Origin: Allofrancisella inopinata
GTDB taxonomy: Bacteria; Pseudomonadota; Gammaproteobacteria; Francisellales; Francisellaceae
DNA: 64,000 nt
Reading direction: 5' to 3'
Assembly (NCBI RefSeq): GCF_012222965.1
Contig: NZ_CP038241.1
Span: forward strand, 62,001-126,000
Position 1 is the first letter of the stretch. Every line of letters starts with the position of its first letter. The translations under genes and the position numbers were made by a program. The notes below the pieces were generated by a model. It saw nothing but the letters and a program-made list of their open reading frames with translations. It had not been told where the DNA came from and searched no databases. Shown piece after piece: positions 9,824-19,230 of this stretch.

Positions 9824-11398
9824 ATGCAAGCTTGTGTAATGGCTCCACTTAAAATAACAAATGATGATGAATGGAAATATTTTTGCAATAATATTAATAC
9901 TGTACGAACATCTTTAAAAGGTGTTTCTCAATACTTGACAGTTTCAACTGATGTCTGGTGGGGGTTAGTCCAAGAAGAGCATCCAGAAAAATATGACTGG
10001 TCGTATTATGATAGATTATCATATACTCTAAAATGTATTTCTGATGAAAGACCAGACCTACCAGAAATAAATTGGGCGCCTATTATGTCATTCCACCAGT
10101 GTGGAGGTAATGTAGGGGATAATATTTATATAAAAATACCAAAATGGGCAATTACAAATAGAGAGTTTATCAGTGACAATGGGAATAAATGTCAGGAGTA
10201 TGTAAGTTTTTGGCATGACAATGATATGTTACCGTATTATACTTCTTTTATAAAAACATTCTGTAAACGGTATTCTGATAGTTATTATTCTGTATTTTTT
10301 AAAAAAATATGTGTCGCACCATCAATAGTAGAGATTAATGTGAGTTGTGGTCCTGCTGGAGAACTTAGGTATCCTTCATATAATAGTCATGATAATTATC
10401 AATATCCTGAATATGGGCATACTCAAGCTAAGAGTCATACAGCTATTGAGAGATTTCAACAAAATTATAGTGAGTGTAATCAACAAATCATTAATTCAAC
10501 ATATATAAAACAAAATTATAGAGATACAAATAATCATTTAGTAAAAAAATATCTAACCTGGTATAACAATGAGTTAATATTACATGGTCAAAGAATGATA
10601 CAAGCCGCCTTAGATGGTATTAATGGTACAAAATTATATAATTGCCGAATAGGTATAAAAATACCAGGTATACACTGGAATTCAAACAATAATATTAATG
10701 GACCAAGATTAAGTGAATTATTTGCTGGATTAATACCTATAAATGATGATTCTTTATACAGTAACTTCAGTAATAATGAGATTGAATCTGGGTATACACG
10801 GATTATCTGGGCTCTTTCACGACCTCAAGATATGCCTGAGATTTATCAAGATAAGCATAGAACCACTAAATTCTTGATAGACCATCCATCAAAACTAAAG
10901 CCTAATCCTTTATACATTAGAAAGGGTTACAATATGTCCAAATGCCCTAATAATATAAAATCTAGAGAAAGATTAGATCTTAATATTCATTTTACATGTG
11001 CAGAAATGCCATCACTAATTTCTTGTGATACGATCGAAGACAAGGAAAATAAACTTCATAATTCAGAATGGCATATTCAAAAACTCTCAACTAATATAAG
11101 TCAAATCAATCCTTATTCTAAGCCAAGAGCTTTAGTCAAACATTTGGCATGGTGTGGGCAACAAATACCTTCAGAAACTGGTCTTAAGATGGGAGTTGAA
11201 AATGCCCTAGCCGGATTGTCAAATGACAAATGGGAAAATATAAGACATATTTTGGATAAAAATAATTATGGTGATTTATTTAAATTACCACATAAAAATG
11301 GTCATTCACCTTTTGCAATGATAAATATTTTAAGAGTTGATGATGCAGCTCAATTTTCTAATCACTATCGCGATTTGATAAAAGATTTTTCTTATTGA
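9824..11398 (+). CDS. Beta-amylase, glycoside hydrolase family 14
   Basis: GH14 enzymes release maltose from the non-reducing ends of alpha-1,4-glucans. The family is common in plants but sparse in bacteria. The 524-residue protein keeps the signature blocks: STDVWWG (41-47), SFHQCGGNVGD (89-99), GPAGELRYPS with catalytic acid Glu180, and TCAEMP with catalytic base Glu394, followed by GVENAL. These align with soybean Glu186 and Glu380. There is no signal peptide, so it is probably cytoplasmic or exported by a non-Sec route. It stands alone with a short leader after aspS and converges on ppdK. No other glycogen gene is visible nearby. Likely acquired horizontally. Confidence 0.9.
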   Translation: MQACVMAPLKITNDDEWKYFCNNINTVRTSLKGVSQYLTVSTDVWWGLVQEEHPEKYDWSYYDRLSYTLKCISDERPDLPEINWAPIMSFHQCGGNVGDNIYIKIPKWAITNREFISDNGNKCQEYVSFWHDNDMLPYYTSFIKTFCKRYSDSYYSVFFKKICVAPSIVEINVSCGPAGELRYPSYNSHDNYQYPEYGHTQAKSHTAIERFQQNYSECNQQIINSTYIKQNYRDTNNHLVKKYLTWYNNELILHGQRMIQAALDGINGTKLYNCRIGIKIPGIHWNSNNNINGPRLSELFAGLIPINDDSLYSNFSNNEIESGYTRIIWALSRPQDMPEIYQDKHRTTKFLIDHPSKLKPNPLYIRKGYNMSKCPNNIKSRERLDLNIHFTCAEMPSLISCDTIEDKENKLHNSEWHIQKLSTNISQINPYSKPRALVKHLAWCGQQIPSETGLKMGVENALAGLSNDKWENIRHILDKNNYGDLFKLPHKNGHSPFAMINILRVDDAAQFSNHYRDLIKDFSY

Positions 11399-11455
11399 AG
11401 ATCTAGCATCTCCTTGAAGGATGATATGGTTTGATTAGCTTAGACATATTCATAG

Positions 11456-14098
11456 TTATAAAAAAGACTTTCTATCAGCATATATTTTAGCTTGAGCTGC
11501 TGATAGTCTAGCTACAGGTACTCTAAATGGAGAACAAGATACATAGTCAAGACCTAAGTCATGACAAAATGCTACAGAATAAGGCTCTCCACCATGCTCT
11601 CCACAAATTCCCATCTTAGCATTTGGATTAACAGCTTTTACTCCTTCTTTAGCTATTTCCATTAGCTTACCAACACCTTTTGGATCCAATCTTGCAAAAG
11701 GATCAAAGCTTAGGATACCTCTTTCAAGATATTCTCTAATAAACTTATTAGCATCATCTCTACTAAAGCCAAAAGTCATCTGAGTTAAATCATTTGTACC
11801 AAACGAGAAAAACTCACTACCAGCTTGGGCAAGCATACCAGCTCCTATTGCACCACGTGGAGTTTCAAGCATTACACCTACTTTGTAGTCGATATCTATT
11901 TTTTCACGCTTCAAAATTGTATTAGCTACCTCGTGAATAATACCACTTAAAAGTTTAAATTCACCAAGTGTACTGATTAATGGAATCATCAGCTCTGGTT
12001 TGACTTCTATTCCCATACGTTTGGCAGATATAGCAGCGTAAATAATAGCTTTAGTTTGCATTTCTATAATTTCCGGGTATGTAACTGCTAGTCTACAGCC
12101 ACGATGCCCCATCATAGGATTCATTTCACTAAGAGCCTCTATGCGTGCTTCTAGCTCATCATAACTAATTTTAAACTCTCTAGCTAAAGCTTCTATTTCT
12201 TCTACCTCTCTTGGTAAAAACTCATGCAAAGGAGGGTCTATAAATCTAATAGTTACAGCTAACCCGTCCATAGCTTCAAATAATTCTTCAAAATCTTGTT
12301 GCTGCACAGGAAGTAGTTTATCTAAAGCTTTTTGTCTTTCTTTTTTATCTTTAGCTAAAATCATCTGCCTTACGTAAGAGATGCGATCTTCTTCAAAAAA
12401 CATATGCTCAGTACGACACAGACCTATTCCCTCGGCACCATACATCCTAGCAATTTCAGCATCATGTCTTGTATCAGCATTGCATCTAACACGAAGTTTG
12501 CGAACACTATCTACAAACTTCATAAATTCTTCAAAATCAGGTGTAACCTCAGGATCGACAGTTTTTATAATGCCTCTGTATACGTCACCTTTTGTACCAT
12601 CTAGAGATAGATAGTCCCCTTCACCAAAAACTTGACCTCTCTCAAAAGTGATAGTACGTTGCTCTTCATTTATCTTTGCTGACTCTAGTCCTGATACACA
12701 ACATTTACCCATACCACGAGCAACTACAGCAGCATGAGATGTCATACCACCACGAAGGGTTAAAATACCATTACAAGCGTTCATACCAGCAATATCTTCA
12801 GGAGAGGTTTCTATTCTCACAAGGATAGTTTTTTCTTCACCACGAGCTTTTGCTGCAAGTAGAGACTCAACGTCAAAGTAAATCCTACCACTAGCGGCCC
12901 CTGGTGAAGCACCTAAAGCTGAACCTAAAGGACGCTTTGAAGCTAAAGCTTTTTCATCAAATTTAGGATGTAGAAGTTGCTCTAATAGGTGGGGTTCAAC
13001 CATCATTACAGCTTCTTGGTTAGTTATTAAACCTTCTTTAGCCATGTCTACAGCAATTTTGATAGCTGCTTTTGCAGTTCTTTTACCATTTCTTGTTTGA
13101 AGCATAAAGAGCTTACCATCCTCGATAGTAAACTCCATATCTTGCATATCTTTGTATACAGCTTCTAAATTTTTAGCTATTTTTACAAAGTCATTAAAAA
13201 CTTCAGGCATTTTATCTTTTAGGGTAGATATATGAGAAGGAGTTCTTACACCCGCTACTACATCTTCACCTTGAGCGTTAATTAGATATTCGCCAAATAA
13301 CTCATTTTCACCTGTAGAAGGGTTTCTTGTGAAAGCAACACCAGTACCAGAGTTATTACCAGAGTTACCATATACCATCTCTTGGACATTAACAGCTGTT
13401 CCCCAATTGTTGGAGATATTGTTGATTTCTCTATAAATAATAGCTCTTTCAGCATTCCAAGATTTAAATACAGCCTCAACAGCAGCTAATAATTGCTCCA
13501 TAGGATCACAAGGAAAATCTTTACCAACCAGGGATTTATATATATTTTTATATTCTAGAACTATTTCTTTGTAATCTTCAGCACTTAAATCGCAATCATT
13601 TTTAACTTTTCTTTTTTCTTTTTTTTCTTCTAAAATTTTGTCAAAATGTTTTTTCTCGCAGTCCATAACTACATCTGCAAACATCATGATAAATCTTCTA
13701 TAGCTGTCATAAACAAATTGTTCATTATTTGTCTTAGCTGTCATAGCGTTAGCAACATCATCATTTAAGCCTAGGTTTAATACTGTATCCATCATACCAG
13801 GCATTGAAACTCTTGCACCAGAACGTACAGAAACTAGCAGTGGGTTTTTACCGCTTCCAAAAGTTTTACCTGTTCTTTTCTCCAAGTCGGCGATGTGTTG
13901 AAATATCTGTTTTTTTACTATATCGCTTAACTTCTGACGGTCATCGTAATACTTAAGGCAAGCCTCTGTTGTTACTGTAAAGCCATCTGGCACTGGTAAA
14001 CCACTGTTTAGCATTTCGCTAAGATTTGCACCTTTTCCACCTAGTAAATCACGCATAGACTTATTACCTTCGCTAAAGGCATAGACAAATTTTGACAT
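11456..14098 (-). CDS. ppdK: Pyruvate, phosphate dikinase
   Basis: Interconverts pyruvate, ATP and phosphate with PEP, AMP and pyrophosphate, and serves as a gluconeogenic or glycolytic bypass. At 880 residues it is full length. Visible blocks are the N-terminal nucleotide-binding region (LLGGKGANLSEM), the phosphohistidine swivel loop GGMTSHAAVVARGMGK with the catalytic His, and the C-terminal PEP domain containing GTNDLTQMTFGFSRDD. A strong GAGGAG-type ribosome site lies just before the ATG at 14098. A MITE copy lies 62 bp upstream of the start. Confidence 0.97.
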   Translation of the reverse strand: MSKFVYAFSEGNKSMRDLLGGKGANLSEMLNSGLPVPDGFTVTTEACLKYYDDRQKLSDIVKKQIFQHIADLEKRTGKTFGSGKNPLLVSVRSGARVSMPGMMDTVLNLGLNDDVANAMTAKTNNEQFVYDSYRRFIMMFADVVMDCEKKHFDKILEEKKEKRKVKNDCDLSAEDYKEIVLEYKNIYKSLVGKDFPCDPMEQLLAAVEAVFKSWNAERAIIYREINNISNNWGTAVNVQEMVYGNSGNNSGTGVAFTRNPSTGENELFGEYLINAQGEDVVAGVRTPSHISTLKDKMPEVFNDFVKIAKNLEAVYKDMQDMEFTIEDGKLFMLQTRNGKRTAKAAIKIAVDMAKEGLITNQEAVMMVEPHLLEQLLHPKFDEKALASKRPLGSALGASPGAASGRIYFDVESLLAAKARGEEKTILVRIETSPEDIAGMNACNGILTLRGGMTSHAAVVARGMGKCCVSGLESAKINEEQRTITFERGQVFGEGDYLSLDGTKGDVYRGIIKTVDPEVTPDFEEFMKFVDSVRKLRVRCNADTRHDAEIARMYGAEGIGLCRTEHMFFEEDRISYVRQMILAKDKKERQKALDKLLPVQQQDFEELFEAMDGLAVTIRFIDPPLHEFLPREVEEIEALAREFKISYDELEARIEALSEMNPMMGHRGCRLAVTYPEIIEMQTKAIIYAAISAKRMGIEVKPELMIPLISTLGEFKLLSGIIHEVANTILKREKIDIDYKVGVMLETPRGAIGAGMLAQAGSEFFSFGTNDLTQMTFGFSRDDANKFIREYLERGILSFDPFARLDPKGVGKLMEIAKEGVKAVNPNAKMGICGEHGGEPYSVAFCHDLGLDYVSCSPFRVPVARLSAAQAKIYADRKSFL

Positions 14099-14160
14099 AA
14101 AACTCCTCTCAAGTTTTTATTTGAATATATATTAAAGACGTACACTCATGTACGCTTAAT

Positions 14161-14301
14161 GGGACTGTTGCAAACTAAAATTATATGTTTCTAACTGTGT
14201 TAAAAATATTCTCAAAATGCTCATTTACTACGTGTAAACTGCGCTTTTTCGAATATTCTTGCCTTGTTACCACCCATCTAATTCCAGCTTGCAACAGCCC
14301 C
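14161..14301 (+). mobile_element. MITE copy 1 (141 bp) with TTAAT target duplication
   Basis: Non-coding element with imperfect terminal inverted repeats, GGGACTGTTGCAA at the left and TTGCAACAGCCCC at the right, flanked by direct TTAAT duplications at 14156-14160 and 14302-14306. An internal palindrome TTTAC-tacgt-GTAAA lies near the middle. Near-identical copies occur at 50893-51029 and 60293-60433. The ends resemble those of IS6-type elements (GGCACTGTTGCAA) from memory. It sits between feoB and ppdK. Confidence 0.88.
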
Positions 14302-14363
14302 TTAATTGTCATCGTAACATATTTAAATACAATTTAGAAAAGAAATTTTTATGAAAAATACAG

Positions 14364-16610
14364 TTAAGAGCATTTAGTGTTACAACTAGAACAACCTGTT
14401 AAATTTGCGACAAACTTTATTTTGGTAGAAAGGTATTTCATTAGGAATATTACTATTAAAGTGTAAAGCGTAGCTAGTCCAAGGTATATTATAGAGCTAA
14501 TAGGATGCGTTGTTATATTTATAAGTTGATAAACGATTATTGCTGCAACGTAAGCGATTGAAGCGCTCCAAAATACAGATAAAATGGCCCACCCACGTGT
14601 GGATTCTCTAACCATAGCACCAACTACAGATATACAAGGGATATATAATAGTACAAATAGTAAATAGGCAAAGGCAGCCGACAAAGAACCAAACTTAGCG
14701 ACCATATTTCCCATAGCACCTTTATCCATACTTGCATCAGCTTTACTTGCCTCAATTGGGTTTAGCAAAGTAGCTAGATTTATACCTTTGATATTATCTA
14801 TGGTTGCATCCCATGACTCTTTTAAACTTTCCATAAAGCTAAATTCTTCTGGGATCCCTGAGCTGTTATCTTGTGTGTAAATGGTGTTTAATGTTCCTAC
14901 TACAACTTCTTTAGCTAAGGTTCCGGTTATCAAACCAACTGTAGCTGGCCAATTATCGTCGTTAACACCCATTGGGTTTAAAAGAGGTGTGATTTTTTTG
15001 CTAACATATTCTAACGCTGTAGTTTTATTATTTATAGTAATACTATTTAAACTTCCAACAATAATTGCTACAGGGACAATCACTTTACCAGCGCGAATTA
15101 GAAAAGATTTTAGTCTACTCCAGCTATATAGCATTACAGTTTTAAAAGAAGGAGTATGGTAATTAGGTATATCTAGAATAAATGGAGCTGTATCTCCTTT
15201 TAAAAATGTAAACTTGATAATATATCCTGTAATGATAGCCCCGATTATACCGGCTAAGTACAATAAAAATATAATAGTAGCGCCATTATTAGGAAAAAAT
15301 GCTGTAGCAAATACAGAAAATATTGCTAATCTTGCGCCACAAGACATAAATGGAGACATCATAATAGTCATTAAACGATCTTTGCGAGTCTCAAGAGTTC
15401 TAGCAGCCATAATAGAAGCAACATTACAACCAAAACCTACTATTAATGGAACAAAAGCTTTACCAGATAAACCAATAGACTGCATAAATCTATCCATTAC
15501 AAAAGCTGCTCGAGACATGTATCCAGAATCTTCTAATATAGATAAGAATATAAATAAGAAACCTATCTGAGGGATAAAGCCAAGCACAGTATTTATACCA
15601 GTTCCTAAACCATTGGCTAAAATTCCTGTCAAAGGTAACGGTAAACCAACCATATTTGCATAATATGCTAATCCATCAACGAAAACAGCATGTGATAGAT
15701 CATCAAACATTGGTTGGATCGCACCACCTAGTGTGATTGAAAATAAAAACATCAAATACATCATAAAAAGGAATATCGGCACACCAAGATACTTATTCAT
15801 ACAGATAGCATCTAGGATTTTAGTGACGTTAAATCGAGAGATTTTTTTAGTTTCTACTGCTTTTTCAATAATATCAGCTACAGCTTTATATCTAGCTTTA
15901 GCTAAATCATTATCTATAAGTAAGTTATCTTCTACAAAATCTTCTAGAAGTTTGACTTGTTCATCATTAATTTCTTGAGAAAGTTGAATTGACCTGTTGT
16001 CAAATAACTCAGTTGCTAACCATAAATTTCCAAGTTTATTTTCTCTTAATGAGCTGATTTTTTGCTCAAGTTCAAAGACTGGTTGAGGGTAATACTTCTT
16101 TAAATCAAAGTGTGGTTGTGGTTGTTCTTTAGCAAGTAATTCTTTTAAATCTTTTATACCAATATTTTTTGAACCCACTATAGGTAAAACTTTACAACCT
16201 AAGGTCTTTTCTAATTTATCATAGTGGATTACAAGCCCTTTTTTACTAGCGACGTCTACCATATTAACAGCTAGTATAATAGGTAACCCTAGTTCCATAA
16301 GTTGAGTAGTTAAATAAAGGCTTCTATTTAAGTTAGAAGCATCAACTACATTTATGATAGCATTAGGTTTTTCATTGACTATAAAGGAATATGCTATTTG
16401 TTCATCGATAGAGCTTTCATCTGATACCGCTAGTGAGTAAATTCCTGGTATATCGACAATTTCAACTTTTCTATTAGCTACTTCATAAAAACCAGTTTTT
16501 TTATCAACAGTTACACCAGACCAATTTCCAACTTTTTGATTAAGACCCGTAAGAGCATTAAAAATAGTTGTTTTTCCGCAATTAGGGTTACCGACTAAAG
16601 CGTATTTCAT
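14364..16610 (-). CDS. feoB: Ferrous iron transporter FeoB
   Basis: GTP-binding inner-membrane ferrous iron importer, 748 residues. The N-terminal G domain has GNPNCGKTTIFNAL, DIPGIYSL and NMVD, followed by a helical GDI-like domain and a membrane domain with two gate repeats (including GFGCNVASIMAAR and SCGARLAIF). The tail ends in a Cys-rich segment CSSCNTKCS. No feoA or feoC gene is adjacent. The promoter carries a 19-bp palindrome (16660-16678), and orn lies directly upstream on the same strand. Confidence 0.96.
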   Translation of the reverse strand: MKYALVGNPNCGKTTIFNALTGLNQKVGNWSGVTVDKKTGFYEVANRKVEIVDIPGIYSLAVSDESSIDEQIAYSFIVNEKPNAIINVVDASNLNRSLYLTTQLMELGLPIILAVNMVDVASKKGLVIHYDKLEKTLGCKVLPIVGSKNIGIKDLKELLAKEQPQPHFDLKKYYPQPVFELEQKISSLRENKLGNLWLATELFDNRSIQLSQEINDEQVKLLEDFVEDNLLIDNDLAKARYKAVADIIEKAVETKKISRFNVTKILDAICMNKYLGVPIFLFMMYLMFLFSITLGGAIQPMFDDLSHAVFVDGLAYYANMVGLPLPLTGILANGLGTGINTVLGFIPQIGFLFIFLSILEDSGYMSRAAFVMDRFMQSIGLSGKAFVPLIVGFGCNVASIMAARTLETRKDRLMTIMMSPFMSCGARLAIFSVFATAFFPNNGATIIFLLYLAGIIGAIITGYIIKFTFLKGDTAPFILDIPNYHTPSFKTVMLYSWSRLKSFLIRAGKVIVPVAIIVGSLNSITINNKTTALEYVSKKITPLLNPMGVNDDNWPATVGLITGTLAKEVVVGTLNTIYTQDNSSGIPEEFSFMESLKESWDATIDNIKGINLATLLNPIEASKADASMDKGAMGNMVAKFGSLSAAFAYLLFVLLYIPCISVVGAMVRESTRGWAILSVFWSASIAYVAAIIVYQLINITTHPISSIIYLGLATLYTLIVIFLMKYLSTKIKFVANLTGCSSCNTKCS

Positions 16611-16647
16611 AGGTTTATTCTCGGGTAAATTACAGGGATATGCGCAG

Positions 16648-16678
16648 ATTATATCAAAACTATACTAAATTAGTATAG
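16648..16678 (-). promoter_or_regulatory. feoB promoter with overlapping 9-1-9 palindrome
   Basis: On the minus strand a perfect TATAAT lies at 16653-16648, about 38 bp before the feoB ATG. The -35 position falls inside the perfect palindrome CTATACTAA-A-TTAGTATAG (16660-16678). The 19-bp 9-1-9 layout is that of a Fur box, but the sequence matches the E. coli Fur consensus poorly. The palindrome is also just past the orn stop, so it could instead be a weak terminator. Confidence 0.45.
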
Positions 16679-16682
16679 CTTA

Positions 16683-17216
16683 TTAATTAAATAATTCCTC
16701 TTTATAAAACTTAAGTTCAGCTATCGACTCTTGGATATCATCTAGAGCCTTATGAGTATTTTTTTTCACAAAACATTTAGGTTTACCCCAATACTCATTT
16801 AGTAGTTTTATACTAGTCACATCTAGTACACGATAGTGACAGTAGTCATCAATTTTTGGCATGTATTTAGCTAAAAATCTTCGGTCTTGCCAAATAGAGT
16901 TACCACATAAAGGTGAGCTTTGGTAAGGAACATACATTTTTATGAATTCTAAAATTTTTTCTTCTGCTTGTTCTAAACTTACTTTACTTTCTTTAACACG
17001 TTGAGTAAGCCCTGTGTCAGCATGGGTTTTAATACACCATTCATTCATATTTTCTAAAATGCTATCAGGTTGGTATATAGCTATTGGTTCTGCTTCAGCA
17101 ATGATATCTAGGTTTTTATTTGTAATAATAACTGCGATTTCTATAATTTGGCATTGCTCAACATCAAGCCCTGTCATTTCTAGATCTAACCAAATTAGGT
17201 TATCTGTTGATTGCAT
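16683..17216 (-). CDS. orn: Oligoribonuclease
   Basis: DEDDh 3'-5' exonuclease that degrades di- to penta-ribonucleotides, including pGpG. The 177-residue protein begins QSTDNLIWLDLEMTGLD, which holds the first two acidic ligands, and has HKALDDI near the end with the catalytic His and the last Asp. Normal length. The start lies 6 bp after the efp stop, so the two are probably co-transcribed. Confidence 0.96.
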   Translation of the reverse strand: MQSTDNLIWLDLEMTGLDVEQCQIIEIAVIITNKNLDIIAEAEPIAIYQPDSILENMNEWCIKTHADTGLTQRVKESKVSLEQAEEKILEFIKMYVPYQSSPLCGNSIWQDRRFLAKYMPKIDDYCHYRVLDVTSIKLLNEYWGKPKCFVKKNTHKALDDIQESIAELKFYKEELFN

Positions 17217-17222
17217 ATTTAT

Positions 17223-17792
17223 TTACTCTTTAACTCTAGATACATAAGTTGAAGTTCTAGTATCAACTTTGATAATTTCACCAGTTTGGACGAATAACGG
17301 TACTCTAACTACCGCACCAGTAGATAAAGTTGCTGGTTTACCACCAGTACCAGCTGTATCACCCTTTAGGCCCGGATCAGTTTCTACTATCTCAAGATTA
17401 ACAAAATTAGGGGCAACAACAGATATTGGTTGACCATTAAAAAGCACAATTTGATATTCATCTTGATCTTTTAGCCATTTTTTTGTATCTCCTAAACTTT
17501 CCTCAGAGACCATATATTGTTCGAACGTTTCAGGGTGCATAAACACGTAGCTATCACCGTCAAAGTATGAGTATATGGCAGTTAGTTCCTCAACGTCAGC
17601 CGCCTCCACAGATTCGCCTGATTTAAAAGTTTTTTCGATTACTCTATCGTTAAGTAAATTTTTTAACTTAACTCGGTTAAAGGCTTGACCCTTACCAGGT
17701 TTCACAAATTCATTTTCAATAATTACCATCGGGTTACCATCTATAAGAACCTTTAATCCACCTTTAAACTCATTTGTGCTATAACTTGCCAT
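17223..17792 (-). CDS. efp: Elongation factor P
   Basis: Binds the ribosome to relieve stalling at polyproline. I placed the start at ATG 17792 ([12 protein letters not shown]), which gives 189 residues, the usual length, and has an AGGA ribosome site; an upstream in-frame ATG at 17840 would run into the pilin gene. The loop KPGKGQAF puts Lys at position 34, the site lysylated by EpmA/EpmB in E. coli, so this is a lysine-type EF-P and not the rhamnosylated arginine type. Neither modification enzyme is in the window. Confidence 0.96.
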   Translation of the reverse strand: MASYSTNEFKGGLKVLIDGNPMVIIENEFVKPGKGQAFNRVKLKNLLNDRVIEKTFKSGESVEAADVEELTAIYSYFDGDSYVFMHPETFEQYMVSEESLGDTKKWLKDQDEYQIVLFNGQPISVVAPNFVNLEIVETDPGLKGDTAGTGGKPATLSTGAVVRVPLFVQTGEIIKVDTRTSTYVSRVKE

Positions 17793-17823
17793 TACTTTAA
17801 TCCTCAAAAATCTTATTAATTTA

Positions 17824-18231
17824 TTAATTCCAACATTCAATTGGAGTTTTGTTTACAATGCCACCATTAACTTCAAGTTCTATAGTAGTGCAGGGAGTAT
17901 CCCCCATTTGACTACCAGATGCTTTAGCTATAATAACATAACTTACATTAGAACATTCTTGCTCCCCGGAGCAATATGATAAAGAATAATAACCATTTTG
18001 AGTATTTGTATGCCAAAAACTGTTTATCTCACTACCTGAAGGAAAAGTTCCATTACGAATTTCAAAGTTATCAGCAGCATTGGCTGCTGATAGAAGCTCT
18101 GATGTTGCCTCGCTACGATGGCTTTTTAAAACATAATTATTATAAGCAGGTATACCAACAGCTGCTAAAATAGCTATTATAGCAATCACTACCATTAATT
18201 CCACCAGTGAAAAACCTTGTTTTTTTAACAT
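17824..18231 (-). CDS. Type IV pilin-like protein with class III signal
   Basis: 135 residues from ATG 18231, which has a strong AGGAGAG ribosome site; an upstream ATG at 18264 is unlikely. The leader MLKKQG is cut by prepilin peptidase before FSLVELM, with Glu5 of the mature protein present, then a hydrophobic helix of about 20 residues. The globular domain has four cysteines, two near YCSGEQEC and two near the end, which suggest disulfides. It may be a major or minor type IV pilin or a related pseudopilin. No other pilus gene is nearby. It begins 10 bp after the preceding acyltransferase gene and probably shares its transcript. Confidence 0.88.
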   Translation of the reverse strand: MLKKQGFSLVELMVVIAIIAILAAVGIPAYNNYVLKSHRSEATSELLSAANAADNFEIRNGTFPSGSEINSFWHTNTQNGYYSLSYCSGEQECSNVSYVIIAKASGSQMGDTPCTTIELEVNGGIVNKTPIECWN

Positions 18232-18241
18232 CTCTCTCCTT

Positions 18242-19165
18242 TTAATAAATCTGTGGTTCGCCATTTGGTCTGGTTCTATATCGTCTATGTTGCCATAAGT
18301 ATTGCTCTGGATGCTTTCTTATAGCTTCCTCTAAGAATTTATTCGTCATTTCGGCATCTTTGTAAGCATCACCAGTAAATTTAAAAGGTTCACCAGTATA
18401 TATTTTATATTTTTTTAGACATTTTTCACGAACATAGTATGCAGGTATTACAACTGCCCCAGTTTTTTCTGCTAACCATGGTGTAACAGTGAGAGTTGAA
18501 CAAGGTTTACCAAAAAAGGGTGCAAATACTGAGTTTTCCACACCAGAACTTTCTAAACCAAAGTCTTGGTCTGGAGCATACCACATAGTGTAGCCTTTTT
18601 TTAAACTTCTGATAACAGCTATAAAATTTTTGCTATCAAGACATTTATAAAGGTTTTTCTCACGATATGTTTTTATCAAGTCTTCTATTATGTCGTTACC
18701 ATTTTTTTGATACATAACAGTAAAAGGAGGAAACTGTTCTCCCATATATCTACCAATTATTTCTATACAATGAAAATGAAAACCAAGAACTATAAGCTTT
18801 TGATTTGGATCATCATGATACTTTTGGAACCTTTCTAGAGCTCCTTCTTCCCATTCAAACTTTATTTTCTTGAATCTTTTTTTAGACAAAAACCAAGCAG
18901 CTGTAGTCTCAGCCCCAGATAGTACCATAGAATAGTAACTCTTATTAACAAGCTTATTTAATTTCTTTAGAGATTTTTCCGGGAAAGCTATTTTGAGGTT
19001 TTCTTGCGCAATAATATTTCTGCTGCGTAGGAAAGGTTTAATGATAAAACCTAGAGCTAAAACTATAAATTTATGGCTCCATAAAGGGAGTTTCGAACCA
19101 ATATTCATTATACCTAGTATAGTAAATATTCTCCAGTTTTTAGGCTTTATAAGGTTTTTATACAT
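18242..19165 (-). CDS. Lipid A late acyltransferase, LpxL/LpxM (HtrB/MsbB) family, copy A
   Basis: 307-residue membrane-anchored enzyme transferring an acyl chain from acyl-ACP to lipid A. An N-terminal hydrophobic segment is followed by the HX4E catalytic motif in [10 protein letters not shown] and a [10 protein letters not shown] block, both family features. It is strongly similar to the adjacent 19231-20133 protein; both end in QHRRY-TRPNGE. This points to a tandem duplication with probable division of acyl positions or chain lengths. It sits between its paralogue and the pilin gene in a minus-strand run that starts at rpmH. Confidence 0.92.
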   Translation of the reverse strand: MYKNLIKPKNWRIFTILGIMNIGSKLPLWSHKFIVLALGFIIKPFLRSRNIIAQENLKIAFPEKSLKKLNKLVNKSYYSMVLSGAETTAAWFLSKKRFKKIKFEWEEGALERFQKYHDDPNQKLIVLGFHFHCIEIIGRYMGEQFPPFTVMYQKNGNDIIEDLIKTYREKNLYKCLDSKNFIAVIRSLKKGYTMWYAPDQDFGLESSGVENSVFAPFFGKPCSTLTVTPWLAEKTGAVVIPAYYVREKCLKKYKIYTGEPFKFTGDAYKDAEMTNKFLEEAIRKHPEQYLWQHRRYRTRPNGEPQIY

Positions 19166-19230
19166 TTATCTCTTATACTTAAAAGTTTTTATTGTAGATT
19201 TTAACATAGAGCTTAAAAAAATAATAAGTC

